Below are positions 1 through 7,843 of a stretch of DNA of 50,393 nucleotides, in pieces. Source of the DNA: Lachnospiraceae bacterium (GTDB lineage Bacteria; Bacillota; Clostridia; Lachnospirales; Lachnospiraceae); NCBI GenBank assembly GCA_021770245.1, contig JAETRI010000008.1:68927-119319 (forward strand). Reading direction: 5' to 3'. A model generated the notes under the pieces. The model saw only the letters and a list, made by a program, of their open reading frames with translations. It ran no database searches and was not told where the DNA came from. The position numbers and the translations under genes were made by a program. Numbering within the stretch: the stretch's first letter is position 1; every line of letters starts with the position of its first letter.

Positions 1-36
1 TCACGCGCCGTAGGGACGGGCAGGGGTGGCGCAGGG
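1..36 (+). repeat. Large dispersed intergenic repeat, copy A (cut by window edge)
   Basis: The first 36 bases match the central part of a repeat found again at 557-614, 17438-17495 and (reversed) 50247-50315. The shared core is a TCACGCGCCG block, then a CGGGCAGGGGTG block. The conserved end (GGCCATTCATGCGTTTGTC-like) seen in other copies is not recognisable here, so the copy is partial. Confidence 0.6.
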
Positions 37-67
37 AAGGATACCGGCTTCCTCCTTATTGGGCCTG

Positions 68-117
68 ATCCTAAAGGGGGTATCGTTTCCTTCCGGAAAC
101 GATACCCCCTTTAGGAT
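68..117. terminator. Perfect 23-bp inverted repeat with 4-nt loop, downstream of the Cys-rich gene
   Basis: Bases 68-90 are the exact reverse complement of 95-117, around a TTCC loop. It lies 8 nt beyond the stop codon of the minus-strand gene at 126-500, where a terminator is expected. No run of T follows the stem on the minus strand and only a weak one on the plus strand, so it may stabilise the mRNA 3' end instead of ending transcription. Confidence 0.55.
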
Positions 118-125
118 TCCCGTTT

Positions 126-500
126 TCAATTGTTGTCACATCCACAGGCCGGCCCGTCTGCGAAGGGGGGGAAAGGCCTGGGGAAAGGCTGATCCGGCCT
201 CGGTCCCGGACCCGGTTCCGGGCAGGGAGGCTCCGGACGCACATCCTGGCAGGGACATCCTCCGTCACGCTCCGCTCCGGCCCGGCGGATCTCTTCATGT
301 ACATGGCCCATATTGCGCATATCCGTCCCACGTCTCGGCGGCTCTTCCCGATTCGGGCCGCAGCTTTCGGGAGAGGGCTCGCAGCACTGGGGCGAATTAT
401 TCCTGCCGGAGCAATTCCCCCTGCATCCGTTGTTCGTTGTGCAGCATTGGTTCGACCGGCTGCAGCAGAATAAAAGCAGCAGTAAATACAGACAGTTCAT
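126..500 (-). CDS. Small Cys- and Pro-rich protein, possibly spore- or envelope-associated
   Basis: A 124-residue protein I cannot assign to a named family. It starts with a very short hydrophobic stretch (residues 4-11, mostly Leu), followed by a Cys-rich segment with several CC pairs (about 10 Cys in the first 47 residues, about 15 in total). A Pro-rich tail ends in a CGC motif. The start is well supported: AAAGGAGATG lies 5 nt before the ATG. That ribosome binding site is inside a perfect hairpin (505-541), so translation may be controlled. Short LLLLL-CC proteins of this kind are common in sporulating Clostridia, and a coat or envelope role is only a guess. It stands alone between a hairpin downstream (68-117) and a dispersed repeat upstream (557-614). 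Confidence 0.6.
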   Translation of the reverse strand: MNCLYLLLLLFCCSRSNQCCTTNNGCRGNCSGRNNSPQCCEPSPESCGPNREEPPRRGTDMRNMGHVHEEIRRAGAERDGGCPCQDVRPEPPCPEPGPGPRPDQPFPRPFPPFADGPACGCDNN

Positions 501-504
501 ATTC

Positions 505-541
505 TCATCTCCTTTACCACTACTATATGTAAAGGAGATGA
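505..541 (-). promoter_or_regulatory. SD-sequestering hairpin in the leader of the Cys-rich gene
   Basis: Bases 505-517 and 529-541 are exact reverse complements (13 bp) around an 11-nt loop. In the minus-strand mRNA the 3' arm contains the whole Shine-Dalgarno sequence AAAGGAG of the gene starting at 500, and the 5' arm is its perfect anti-SD. The structure should block initiation unless it is opened by an RNA, a protein or temperature, or avoided by transcription starting inside it. Confidence 0.7.
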
Positions 542-556
542 AATAGGTTCCTCCCA

Positions 557-614
557 GACCGCAGGGGACGGGCAGGGGTGCACAGGGGCCGCAAGGCCAT
601 TCATGTGTTTGTCA
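557..614 (+). repeat. Large dispersed intergenic repeat, copy B
   Basis: It shares the CGGGCAGGGGTG core, the GGGGCCGCA block and the conserved end GGCCATTCATGTGTTTGTC with copies at 17438-17495 and 50247-50315. It lies between the DUF5662 stop (619) and the leader of the Cys-rich gene. Confidence 0.65.
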
Positions 615-618
615 CGCT

Positions 619-1221
619 CTACCGCCTCCGTCTCCTCCTGCCCTTTCCAAGGAGCTTCACCCGAACATAGGCGAAGGTGGCCGCCTCCCCTTTCCGGGCA
701 AGCATGGTCAAAAGCTTTAACAGAAGAGCACGCGTATTCTCGTGCATGATGGGCCGTTCCTTGGAGGAGGTGAAATACAGCAGGGGATCCTCGTCCCTGT
801 ATGCGCTGCCCCGATATACCTTGGATGCGGCGATCCGGTCCATCAGCATTTCCGCCACGTATTTTGCGGGCATCTCCACCGGGGCCATTCCTCCGGGCAC
901 GTCTCTGGTGCTGTAGTCGATCCAGTATTCATAGTGGTGCCTGTTGCGCCCTTTATGATGGAGCCATGCGGAGGAGTAACCCTTTTCCTCCCGCTCCGCA
1001 TTATTGGGACTCCGGTTCCCCTGGAAATACCTGGCTCCCATCAAAAATTCCGTAGGTTCATATTTCGACAGGTCATGGGTTAACCCCTGCCTGTATAATC
1101 CCACGGCAAAGCAGCCTTTCATTACCAGGTATTTATGATAAGTAACCGTTTTAAAATGTTTCCAAGCCCCGGCGGCAGGCAGGAAGATGCGCCTGCGCCG
1201 GCTCTGTCCTTCTCTTTTCAC
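619..1221 (-). CDS. DUF5662 family protein
   Basis: A 200-residue protein with the His-rich pattern of the DUF5662 family: an HDLSKY motif (residues 49-54) and a later HHKGRNRHHYEYW block that could form a metal site. Family function is unknown to me; an HD-like metal-dependent hydrolase is possible. The C-terminus is a run of Arg/Lys. The start is a GTG whose GTGA overlaps the stop of the upstream glycosidase-like gene by 4 nt, so the two are probably translationally coupled. A dispersed repeat follows the stop. Confidence 0.7.
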   Translation of the reverse strand: MKREGQSRRRRIFLPAAGAWKHFKTVTYHKYLVMKGCFAVGLYRQGLTHDLSKYEPTEFLMGARYFQGNRSPNNAEREEKGYSSAWLHHKGRNRHHYEYWIDYSTRDVPGGMAPVEMPAKYVAEMLMDRIAASKVYRGSAYRDEDPLLYFTSSKERPIMHENTRALLLKLLTMLARKGEAATFAYVRVKLLGKGRRRRRR

Positions 1222-3191
1222 TCCGTTTTCCGTCCTCTTCCCCGATTTTTACGGCCGCGTCCCGCCTTTTTGAAATCCTTTTTGAAGGATATTCCCTCCA
1301 GGATACAGACGGTACGTCCGCCCACCGGATATTTTCTGCGCTCATCCTTCTCCGGCCCATCCCCCGGGCCGGTCTGCCCGGCCGCCGTATCTTTCTGCCA
1401 CTCCGTCCCGGCTCCCGCATCCGTGCTGCAGACCTCCTGCCATCTCATTCCTGCCGGAAGGGCCGGAAGGGCGAATTCATGGGCCTCCCAGTGCATATTA
1501 TATGCAAGATAGAGGAAACTATCGTCTTCCTCTCTGTCCTTTTTCGCATAACGGCCGCAGTACATCACCCCTGCATGCCTGCTCAGCCTGTCCGCGGCCA
1601 GCCTCCAGGCATCCTCCCCGTGATAGGAGAGATCGGGATAGCCGCAGCCCATATAATCCAGCATTGTGAATTCCCTTTCCTGGTGCAGGATGGGATGGCG
1701 CTTCCGGAAGGCAATCGCCTCCTTTACGAAAGCATGGAAATCCGCGTTTCTCTCCGTCAGCCTCCAATCCAGCCAGCTCACCTCATTATCCTGGCAGTAT
1801 GGGTTGTTGTTGCCCCGACGGCTGAAGCCGAATTCGTCTCCGCCAAGGATCATGGGCGTCCCCTGGGCCGTTAACAGGAGCAGTATGGCGTTTTTCATCT
1901 GTTTCCTGCGCAGCGCCAGAATGCCTTTTCGTCTGGTTTTCCCCTCGCAGCCGCAATTCCAGCTCATGTTATAGGTCTCCCCGTCCGAACCGCCCTCTCC
2001 GTTTTCCTCATTGTGTTTTCTGTCGTAGGAAACCAGGTCCGCCAGGGTAAATCCACAGTAATTGGTAATATAATTGATGACTCCGGCCTGCTCGCCGCAG
2101 CGTTTCAGGCTTTCCAGCGCCGGCATGAGAGAGTCCTCGTCGCTCTTGAGAAAACGCCGTACCGCATACAGGAAACCGTCGTTGTAAGCCGCCAGATTCT
2201 TGTATACGGGCGGCTGTGCGCCGTCAAATATTTCACGGCAGGGTATGTCCTGATAGAACAGCTTCACATTTCCCAGAATCGGTTCCGTCGCCAATAGGGC
2301 CATGGGAACCTGCGTCCCCATCAGATGAAAACCATCCACATGATATTCAAGAACCCAGTGCCTGACCACCTCCAGGATATACGCCTGCTTCACTTCCACG
2401 GGAAAATAAAACTGCATGACCACTTCGATCCCCGCCCCATGCAGAGCCTTCACCATATCCCTGAATTCCCTGCCGGGGCAGCCCGTGGCAGACAGGGACA
2501 TCTTGGGCGCGAAATAGTATCCCCGCTTATATCCCCAGAAATTGATCCGCGGCGCCGCATCCTCCGGCGGATCCATATAATGGGACAGGGCGGCTTCCAT
2601 CCCGGCCTCCGCCTTGGGCGGCTTCTCCAACTCCGTAAATTCATAGGAAGGCATCAGCTCCACCGCCGTGATCCCCAGCTCTTTCAAATACGGGATCTTC
2701 TCCACAATCCCCATAAAAGTCCCCTTATGCGGCACACCCGAGCTGGCATGCCTGGTGAAGCCCCGGGGATGGATCAGATAAAGGACAGTTTCCGACAAAG
2801 GCGTCATTAAAGGCGCATCTTCTTCCCAGTCGTAATCTTCCCTTTCCACTCCACCCTTCAAGGGCGGACTGACCTTTTTCCCCCAACGTCCGTTCCCGTG
2901 GATGATTCCCGCATAAGGATCGGTGATAACCTCGTCTCCCGCATAAAAATTATATTTGAAATCGGCGCCCTCTAACCCCTCCACCCGGAGGCAGTAGATA
3001 TTCCCGATCCTTTTGCCTGTACGAAACGGCAGCCGCACCGGAGTACCGTGATTTCTCAGATACAGAAGCACACCGCATTCCTCCCGGGAATGGAGGGAAG
3101 CGGCAAAATTCACTTTCCCGTCGGGTTCAAAGGACACTCCCATGGGATAAGGCTTTCCGGGAAGGGTTTTCAAATTCTGTCTCGATACCAT
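1218..3191 (-). CDS. GlgX/isoamylase-like GH13 protein with replaced catalytic residues (probable pseudoenzyme)
   Basis: A 657-residue protein built like a GH13 debranching enzyme: an N-terminal CBM48-like beta domain (about residues 10-95), then a TIM-barrel region with strong isoamylase/GlgX landmarks, including HVDGF (284-288) and GFTLADLVSY (380-389) followed by KHNEENGE. All three catalytic positions differ from active enzymes by alignment to the family motifs. The nucleophile Asp of DGFRFD is Met291, the acid/base Glu of AEPWD is Gln314, and the Asp of HDGFTL is Cys379. The conserved NH of the first barrel motif is also missing. The frame is intact and has a good promoter (TTGTTT-17-TAAAAT) and ribosome binding site (AAAGGAG), so it is expressed and selected, not decayed. 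It may bind or sense glycogen-like glucan. Confidence 0.8.
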   Translation of the reverse strand: MVSRQNLKTLPGKPYPMGVSFEPDGKVNFAASLHSREECGVLLYLRNHGTPVRLPFRTGKRIGNIYCLRVEGLEGADFKYNFYAGDEVITDPYAGIIHGNGRWGKKVSPPLKGGVEREDYDWEEDAPLMTPLSETVLYLIHPRGFTRHASSGVPHKGTFMGIVEKIPYLKELGITAVELMPSYEFTELEKPPKAEAGMEAALSHYMDPPEDAAPRINFWGYKRGYYFAPKMSLSATGCPGREFRDMVKALHGAGIEVVMQFYFPVEVKQAYILEVVRHWVLEYHVDGFHLMGTQVPMALLATEPILGNVKLFYQDIPCREIFDGAQPPVYKNLAAYNDGFLYAVRRFLKSDEDSLMPALESLKRCGEQAGVINYITNYCGFTLADLVSYDRKHNEENGEGGSDGETYNMSWNCGCEGKTRRKGILALRRKQMKNAILLLLTAQGTPMILGGDEFGFSRRGNNNPYCQDNEVSWLDWRLTERNADFHAFVKEAIAFRKRHPILHQEREFTMLDYMGCGYPDLSYHGEDAWRLAADRLSRHAGVMYCGRYAKKDREEDDSFLYLAYNMHWEAHEFALPALPAGMRWQEVCSTDAGAGTEWQKDTAAGQTGPGDGPEKDERRKYPVGGRTVCILEGISFKKDFKKAGRGRKNRGRGRKTE

Positions 3192-3263
3192 GTCTAACCG
3201 TTCTCCTTTCGTATGCCGGAAAATGTCTGCATCATTTTCAATTCATAGCAAGAAATTTGTTCT

Positions 3264-3292
3264 ATTTTACCATATTATGCCCCGCGAAACAA
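3264..3292 (-). promoter_or_regulatory. Sigma-A-type promoter of the GlgX-like gene
   Basis: On the minus strand TTGTTT (3287-3292) and TAAAAT (3264-3269) are 17 bp apart, about 70 nt upstream of the start codon at 3191. Confidence 0.6.
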
Positions 3293-3303
3293 GAAAAATA
3301 ACC

Positions 3304-3344
3304 AAAAAAAGCCCACCGAACCCCGGAGGATCCGGCAGGCTTTT
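3304..3344 (-). terminator. Rho-independent terminator after the purine permease gene
   Basis: On the minus strand a GC-rich stem (AAAAGCCTGCCGG pairing with CGGTGGGCTTTT, with some G-T pairs) is followed by TTTTTT. It lies about 10 nt past the permease stop at 3354. Confidence 0.75.
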
Positions 3345-3353
3345 CTATCCTTT

Positions 3354-4724
3354 TTACAGGAAAATGTACTTTAAGATGAATAAAACGGTGAGAATGTACA
3401 TCAGTACGCTGATTTTCTTATCCTTCCCCTTGCCGGTGATCAGATTCAGCAGCGTCCAGGAGATCACGCCGATGGCGATCCCTTCCGAAATGCTGTAAGC
3501 CAGAGGCATGGCGATGATGCACAGGAACGCGGGAATGGCTTCCGCCATATCGTCGAAGTTAATCCGCACCACGGCACCCATCATATAGAAGCCTACGATG
3601 ATCAGGGCAGGAGCCGTCGCAAAGGACGGAATGGTCAGAAACAGCGGTGAAAAGATCAGAGCCAGCAGGAACAGAAGACCTGTGGTCATTGCGGTAAGCC
3701 CCGTACGTCCCCCTTCCGTAACGCCGGAAGCGCTCTCCACATAGGTTGTGGTGGTGGAAGTCCCGAAGACCGCCCCTACGCTGGTCGCTACCGCGTCAGC
3801 CAAAAGGGCCCCCTTGATCCTGGGAAGCTTCCCGTCCCGATCCAGCATGTCCGCCTTGGAGGCCACACCGATCAGGGTTCCAAGGGTATCGAACAGGTCA
3901 ACGAACAGGAACGCAAACATGATTACAACGAAATCGAGGATCCGGATACTTCCGAAATCGGCCGTGAACACCCTGCCGAAGGTCTGCCCGATAGCGGTGA
4001 AGTCAAAGCTGATGATCGCGGAAGGGATTACGGAGTACATCCCCGCATCCGGATTGGGAACATAAAGCCCCACCAATTCGCAGAAGATCCCCAGCACCCA
4101 GGTAGCGATGATGCCGAACAGGATTCCGCCTTTGACCTTCTTCACCAGAAGGATGGCCGTGATGAGCACCCCGATCAGCGCCAGAAGCGCGCCCATGCCG
4201 ATGGAATGGAAGTTCTCGCCCTTGAACGTCTGATAGGTTAACAGCGTGGCATCGCTGTTGACGATGATCTTCGCATTCTGCAGGCCGATAAAAGCAATAA
4301 ACAGGCCGATCCCCACGCTCACAGCGGATTTCAGCGTCATGGGGATCGCGTTAAAGATCGCTTCACGCACATTCGTCAGCGAAAGCACGATGAAAATAAT
4401 ACCTTCCAGAAACACCGCAAACAGAGCGATCTGCCAGGAATACCCCATGCCCAACACCACCGTATAGGCGAAGTATGCGTTCAGCCCCATGCCGGGCGCC
4501 AGCGCAAACGGATAGTTCGCGAGCAGAGCCATCAGGGCCGTCCCGACGAAGGATGCCAGCGAAGTGGCAATCAGCACCGCACTTCGATCCATTCCCGCTG
4601 CGGAAAGGATATTTGGGTTGACAGCCAGGATGTAAGCCATGGTCATGAACGTGGTGATGCCGGCCATTACTTCAGTCTTGACATCCGTTTTGTTTTCCTT
4701 CAGCTTGAAGAAATTTTCCAACAT
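3354..4724 (-). CDS. NCS2 family guanine/hypoxanthine permease (AzgA/PbuG-like)
   Basis: A 456-residue membrane protein of the AzgA/PbuG branch of nucleobase:cation symporters. It starts with the family's typical NFFKLKENKTDVKTEV segment. About a dozen hydrophobic segments follow, and the family signature FGTSTTTTYVESASGVTEGG lies around residue 320. It should import guanine, hypoxanthine or adenine. It has its own promoter (4772-4800), an AGGAGG ribosome binding site and a terminator, so it is a single-gene unit next to the salvage enzymes upstream. The leader is only about 45 nt long, too short for a purine riboswitch, and I saw none. Confidence 0.9.
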   Translation of the reverse strand: MLENFFKLKENKTDVKTEVMAGITTFMTMAYILAVNPNILSAAGMDRSAVLIATSLASFVGTALMALLANYPFALAPGMGLNAYFAYTVVLGMGYSWQIALFAVFLEGIIFIVLSLTNVREAIFNAIPMTLKSAVSVGIGLFIAFIGLQNAKIIVNSDATLLTYQTFKGENFHSIGMGALLALIGVLITAILLVKKVKGGILFGIIATWVLGIFCELVGLYVPNPDAGMYSVIPSAIISFDFTAIGQTFGRVFTADFGSIRILDFVVIMFAFLFVDLFDTLGTLIGVASKADMLDRDGKLPRIKGALLADAVATSVGAVFGTSTTTTYVESASGVTEGGRTGLTAMTTGLLFLLALIFSPLFLTIPSFATAPALIIVGFYMMGAVVRINFDDMAEAIPAFLCIIAMPLAYSISEGIAIGVISWTLLNLITGKGKDKKISVLMYILTVLFILKYIFL

Positions 4725-4771
4725 TTCCCTACCTCCTAAGAATTATGTATAAATAAAAAAAATACATTTCT

Positions 4772-4800
4772 ATTCTATACTCATTCTTCGGCTTTGTCCA
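4772..4800 (-). promoter_or_regulatory. Sigma-A-type promoter of the purine permease gene
   Basis: On the minus strand TGGACA (4795-4800) and TAGAAT (4772-4777) are 17 bp apart, about 48 nt before the ATG at 4724. Confidence 0.6.
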
Positions 4801-4850
4801 TGACATTTTTCGATTTTTATCGACAACTGCGGCGGGAGCGGCTTCGAAGG

Positions 4851-6155
4851 TTACCTTCCGGACAATCTCGCTATGATCTCATTTGCTTTTGCATACAGGG
4901 CTTCCGGATCTTCACAGCATAGGAACTTCCCGTCCCGATAGAGGATTTTTCCGTCGATCATGGTCAGTTTCACGTTCTGCTTGCTGCCGCTGTATACGAT
5001 ATTTTTCGTGATATTGTTCAAGGGCTGCATATTGGGCTGATGCAGATCTATCATAATTATGTCGGCCTTTTTCCCTTCCGCCAGTACGTCACAGTCCGTA
5101 AGCCCCATGGCCTTCGCACCGTTTACCGTGGCCATGCGCAGCACCTCATCCGCATCGACGGCGGATGCGTCGTTATCGTGCAGCTTGGCCAGGCCCGTGG
5201 TGAGGAACATTTCCCGGAACATGTCCAGGCAGTTGTTGCTGGAGGCGCCGTCCGTCCCGATCCCCACATTGATCCCTTTTTCCAGGAAGCGGGTGATGGG
5301 AGCGATGCCGCTCGCCAGCTTGGTGTTGGAGCCGGGATTCGTGATGACGGAAAGGCCTTTTTTTGCAAATAAGTCCATGTCCTCTTCCGTAAAGTAGACG
5401 CAGTGGTATCCGCCTCCGCCGTAGTCAAAGAGGCCGAGAGAGTCGAAAAATTGGGGCGGCGTCATCCCGTAGCGGGCGATGCATTCCTCCGTTTCCGTCT
5501 TCGTCTCCGACAGGTGGGAGAATACGGGAGCCTTGTATTTGTGAATCAGCGCGGACACGTCCTCCAGAAGCTCCTTCGAACAGGTGTATTCCGCATGGAC
5601 GCCCATAAAGTAGCTGACCAAAGGGTGCATGGCGTTGAGCTGATGGAAGCGCTCCTCCATCACCTCCAGGGCCGGACCGAACTTGTTGAGCCCGCTCACC
5701 TGGACGCAGCGCATCCCCATGTCGATGCAGGCCCGGGCGATATCCTTCGGGGAAAGGTACATATCGAAAATGGCGGTGATCCCTGACGTTAAATATTCCA
5801 GAATGGCGAGCTGGGTTAAATCATAGTTATCTTGATCCGTCATTTTCGCTTCCAGCGGGAATATTTTGGTATTCAGCCACTCCTGCAGAGGCATGTCGTC
5901 AGCAAAGGAACGCATGGCCACCATGGCCGAATGGGTATGGGCGTCCTTGAAGCCCGGCATCAGCACATTCCCCGCGCAGTCGATCTCCTGATCCCAGGCG
6001 ATGCATTCCTTTCCCGTCCTGCGATAAAAACCGTCCAGGTCTTTTCCGTCTCCCACATAGAGGATCCTGTCATCCTCCACCCAGAGTTCGCCCTCAAAAA
6101 GAGGGCTTCCTTCCGTCATCGTTAAAATCCTAGCATTGTAAAAACGGATTTTCAT
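4851..6155 (-). CDS. Amidohydrolase of the MTA/SAH deaminase (MtaD/SsnA) type
   Basis: A 434-residue metal-dependent amidohydrolase of the subfamily that deaminates 5-methylthioadenosine, S-adenosylhomocysteine or related purines. Visible metal and catalytic landmarks are GFKDAHTH (about residue 90), GVHAEYT, FSHLSET and GIGTDGASSNN, then the C-terminal GKKADIIMID strand that closes the composite domain. Substrate within the family cannot be read from sequence; guanine or other purine-like rings are alternatives. It follows pnp and cdd in the same direction, which fits a nucleoside salvage role. Its start is preceded by tandem copies of the GGGAG hairpin repeat (6163-6252), which supply or contribute the ribosome binding site. 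Confidence 0.85.
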   Translation of the reverse strand: MKIRFYNARILTMTEGSPLFEGELWVEDDRILYVGDGKDLDGFYRRTGKECIAWDQEIDCAGNVLMPGFKDAHTHSAMVAMRSFADDMPLQEWLNTKIFPLEAKMTDQDNYDLTQLAILEYLTSGITAIFDMYLSPKDIARACIDMGMRCVQVSGLNKFGPALEVMEERFHQLNAMHPLVSYFMGVHAEYTCSKELLEDVSALIHKYKAPVFSHLSETKTETEECIARYGMTPPQFFDSLGLFDYGGGGYHCVYFTEEDMDLFAKKGLSVITNPGSNTKLASGIAPITRFLEKGINVGIGTDGASSNNCLDMFREMFLTTGLAKLHDNDASAVDADEVLRMATVNGAKAMGLTDCDVLAEGKKADIIMIDLHQPNMQPLNNITKNIVYSGSKQNVKLTMIDGKILYRDGKFLCCEDPEALYAKANEIIARLSGR

Positions 6156-6162
6156 CCTTCTA

Positions 6163-6252
6163 CTCCCGTCCGCGCGCTTTAGCGCGCACTTTAATCAAGA
6201 AGATTGAAAATATTATTTTCAATCATACTCCCGTCTGCGCGCTTTAGCGCGC
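6163..6252 (-). repeat. Two tandem copies of the hairpin-SD repeat before the amidohydrolase start
   Basis: CTCCCGTC plus a GCGCGC stem occurs at 6163-6187 and again at 6228-6252, a 65-bp period. Between them lies a second hairpin (GATTGAAAAT pairing with ATTTTCAATC). Read on the minus strand each copy ends GACGGGAG. The proximal GGGAG (6163-6167) is 7 nt before the ATG at 6155. The tandem layout is the same as at 39100-39258. Confidence 0.8.
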
Positions 6253-6315
6253 TCAAATTTCTTCTTCTGCGATCCGCCGGCAGGCATCTTCCGGCCTGCC
6301 GGCCGCTTTGCCTTC

Positions 6316-6750
6316 TTATCGAAGCATCTGCCCGCCAAAGCCTTCCGGCAGGAGTTCCCGCAGACGATGTACCCGATAATCGTCTTCCGAAACCGCAGTC
6401 ACGATCTCAAAGGTGTCCGGATCGCAGAATTCCTGCATCACCTGTCTGCACACGCCGCAGGGCATGGCAAAATCCGTAACCTGTCCGTGCATCCCGCCTA
6501 CGACGGCAATGGCCCGGAAGGAACGTTCCCCTTCGCTCACGGCCTTAAAAAACGCGGTGCGCTCCGCACAGTTGGTGGGGGAATAGGCCGCGTTTTCGAT
6601 GTTGCAGCCTCTGTACACCGCCGGTTTCCCATCCTCTGTGCCCTCCGCCAGCAGGGCCGCCCCCACCTGGAAACCGGAATAGGGCGCATAAGCTTTTTTC
6701 ATCGCCCGGAAAGCCTCTGCAACCAGGCTTTTATATTCTCTGTCTGTCAT
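6316..6750 (-). CDS. cdd: Cytidine deaminase
   Basis: A 144-residue cytidine deaminase (cytidine or deoxycytidine to uridine or deoxyuridine), of the usual length for the homotetrameric form. The zinc and catalytic residues are clear: NCAERTAF holds the zinc Cys and catalytic Glu, and PCGVCRQ holds the other two zinc ligands. The substrate-pocket PYSGFQVGAAL segment is near residue 20. It lies 48 nt after pnp. The gap is filled by stem-loops of the mosaic repeat family, whose conserved ATGAAAGGA tail provides the AAAGGA ribosome binding site. Confidence 0.95.
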   Translation of the reverse strand: MTDREYKSLVAEAFRAMKKAYAPYSGFQVGAALLAEGTEDGKPAVYRGCNIENAAYSPTNCAERTAFFKAVSEGERSFRAIAVVGGMHGQVTDFAMPCGVCRQVMQEFCDPDTFEIVTAVSEDDYRVHRLRELLPEGFGGQMLR

Positions 6751-6760
6751 CCGATCCTTT

Positions 6761-6789
6761 CATGCCGCGTCCTATGCGGCAGCGCGATG
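6761..6789 (-). repeat. Mosaic hairpin module X (short copy) before cdd
   Basis: On the minus strand CATCGCGCTGCCGC followed by GCGGCATG matches the end of the module at 27475-27538 and, less exactly, 46318-46379. The GCGGCATGAAAGGA end is shared with the 46-kb copy and acts here as the ribosome binding site of cdd. An additional GGCCG hairpin lies between it and the pnp stop. Confidence 0.6.
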
Positions 6790-6798
6790 CCGGCCGCA

Positions 6799-7626
6799 TC
6801 AACGGCCGAATTTCTTCACCGATTCCGTCACCAGGGCTTTAAACAAAGGAGCCGCCGCATTGGCCGCTTCCTGCACCTCCTCGTGGGTTAACGGATTTTC
6901 CGTCATCCCCGCCGCCAGATTGCATACGCAGGAGATGCAGCAGATCCGCATTCCCATGTGATTGGCAGCGATGGCCTCCACCACCGTGGACATGCCCACC
7001 GCATCCACTCCCAGCTTATGAAGCAGCTGTATCTCTGCCGGTGATTCAAAGGACGGCCCGGTGAGCTGGGCATAGACGCCTTCCCGAAGGGTGATCCCCT
7101 GCTCCCTCGCCGTTTCCCGGATCATCTCCTGCAGATTCTTATCGTAGACGGCGCTCATATCTGGAAAGCGCACGCCCAGCTCGTCCAGGTTGGCGCCGAT
7201 AAGCGGGTTGGGCGCCCACAGGGATACATGGTCTGTGAGCATCATAAAGTCCCCGGCCCTAAAGGTCGGGTTGATTCCTCCGGACGCATTGGTGAGGAAG
7301 AGCACTTTTGCCCCCATCAGCTTCATCAGGCGGGTGGGAAGCACCACATCGGAAATGGGATATCCCTCATAATAGTGCACCCTGCCCTTCATGCATACCA
7401 CCGGAACATCCCCCACATAGCCGAAGATGAACTTTCCCGCATGGCCGGGCACCGTGGAGACCGGGAAGCCTTCGATCTCGTGATAATCCAGCTGCGCTTC
7501 CACCCGGATACTCTCCGCATAGTCGCCCAGGCCGGATCCCAGAACGATGGCCACCTCCGGCCGGAAGTCGATTTTCTTCCGGACGCTCTCATAACACTTC
7601 ATTAGTTTATCGTAGACGGGATTCAT
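6799..7626 (-). CDS. punA: Purine nucleoside phosphorylase
   Basis: A 275-residue trimeric-type purine nucleoside phosphorylase that splits inosine and guanosine with phosphate into base and ribose-1-phosphate. Landmarks are VLGSGLGD (phosphate loop, about residue 29), PVSTVPGHAGKF, KGRVHYYEGY, LTNASGGI and GPSFESPAEI, with VDAVGMSTVVEAI near the C-terminus. It starts the unit pnp-cdd-amidohydrolase and has a strong GGAAGGAGGAA ribosome binding site and a promoter at 7669-7697. The bases it releases can be exchanged by the nearby NCS2 permease. Confidence 0.95.
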   Translation of the reverse strand: MNPVYDKLMKCYESVRKKIDFRPEVAIVLGSGLGDYAESIRVEAQLDYHEIEGFPVSTVPGHAGKFIFGYVGDVPVVCMKGRVHYYEGYPISDVVLPTRLMKLMGAKVLFLTNASGGINPTFRAGDFMMLTDHVSLWAPNPLIGANLDELGVRFPDMSAVYDKNLQEMIRETAREQGITLREGVYAQLTGPSFESPAEIQLLHKLGVDAVGMSTVVEAIAANHMGMRICCISCVCNLAAGMTENPLTHEEVQEAANAAAPLFKALVTESVKKFGR

Positions 7627-7668
7627 ATCTGTTCCTCCTTCCCCAAAACAGGTATTTATTTACTGAAT

Positions 7669-7697
7669 ATCATATCATAATCTTTTCCCGTCTTCAA
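7669..7697 (-). promoter_or_regulatory. Sigma-A-type promoter of pnp
   Basis: On the minus strand TTGAAG (7692-7697) and TATGAT (7669-7674) are 17 bp apart, about 43 nt before the pnp ATG. Confidence 0.6.
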
Positions 7698-7749
7698 TCT
7701 AATCCTTTCCCTTGAGGCAGGACAAATCACCGTCCGTATAGCCATCAAC

Positions 7750-7783
7750 AAAAAGCCGGCGGTCTGTCTTTCCGACCGCCGGC
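7750..7783 (-). terminator. Rho-independent terminator of spoIVA
   Basis: GCCGGCGGTC (7755-7764) pairs perfectly with GACCGCCGGC (7774-7783). On the minus strand the stem is followed by TTTTTG. It lies 60 nt past the spoIVA stop. Confidence 0.85.
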
Positions 7784-7843
7784 TTCCTTCCTCTTTCCCG
7801 GATCCGTTTTTCTACCTCCCAGACCGATTTCGTCCGGCTTTTC

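Noticed and set aside
126-331. Alternative overlapping frames at the left end (26-532 plus, 71-331 minus)
   Set aside because: Only the minus frame at 126-500 has a ribosome binding site, and the others overlap hairpins and repeats.
4725-4850. Purine riboswitch before the NCS2 permease
   Set aside because: The promoter leaves a leader of about 45 nt with no aptamer-like structure.
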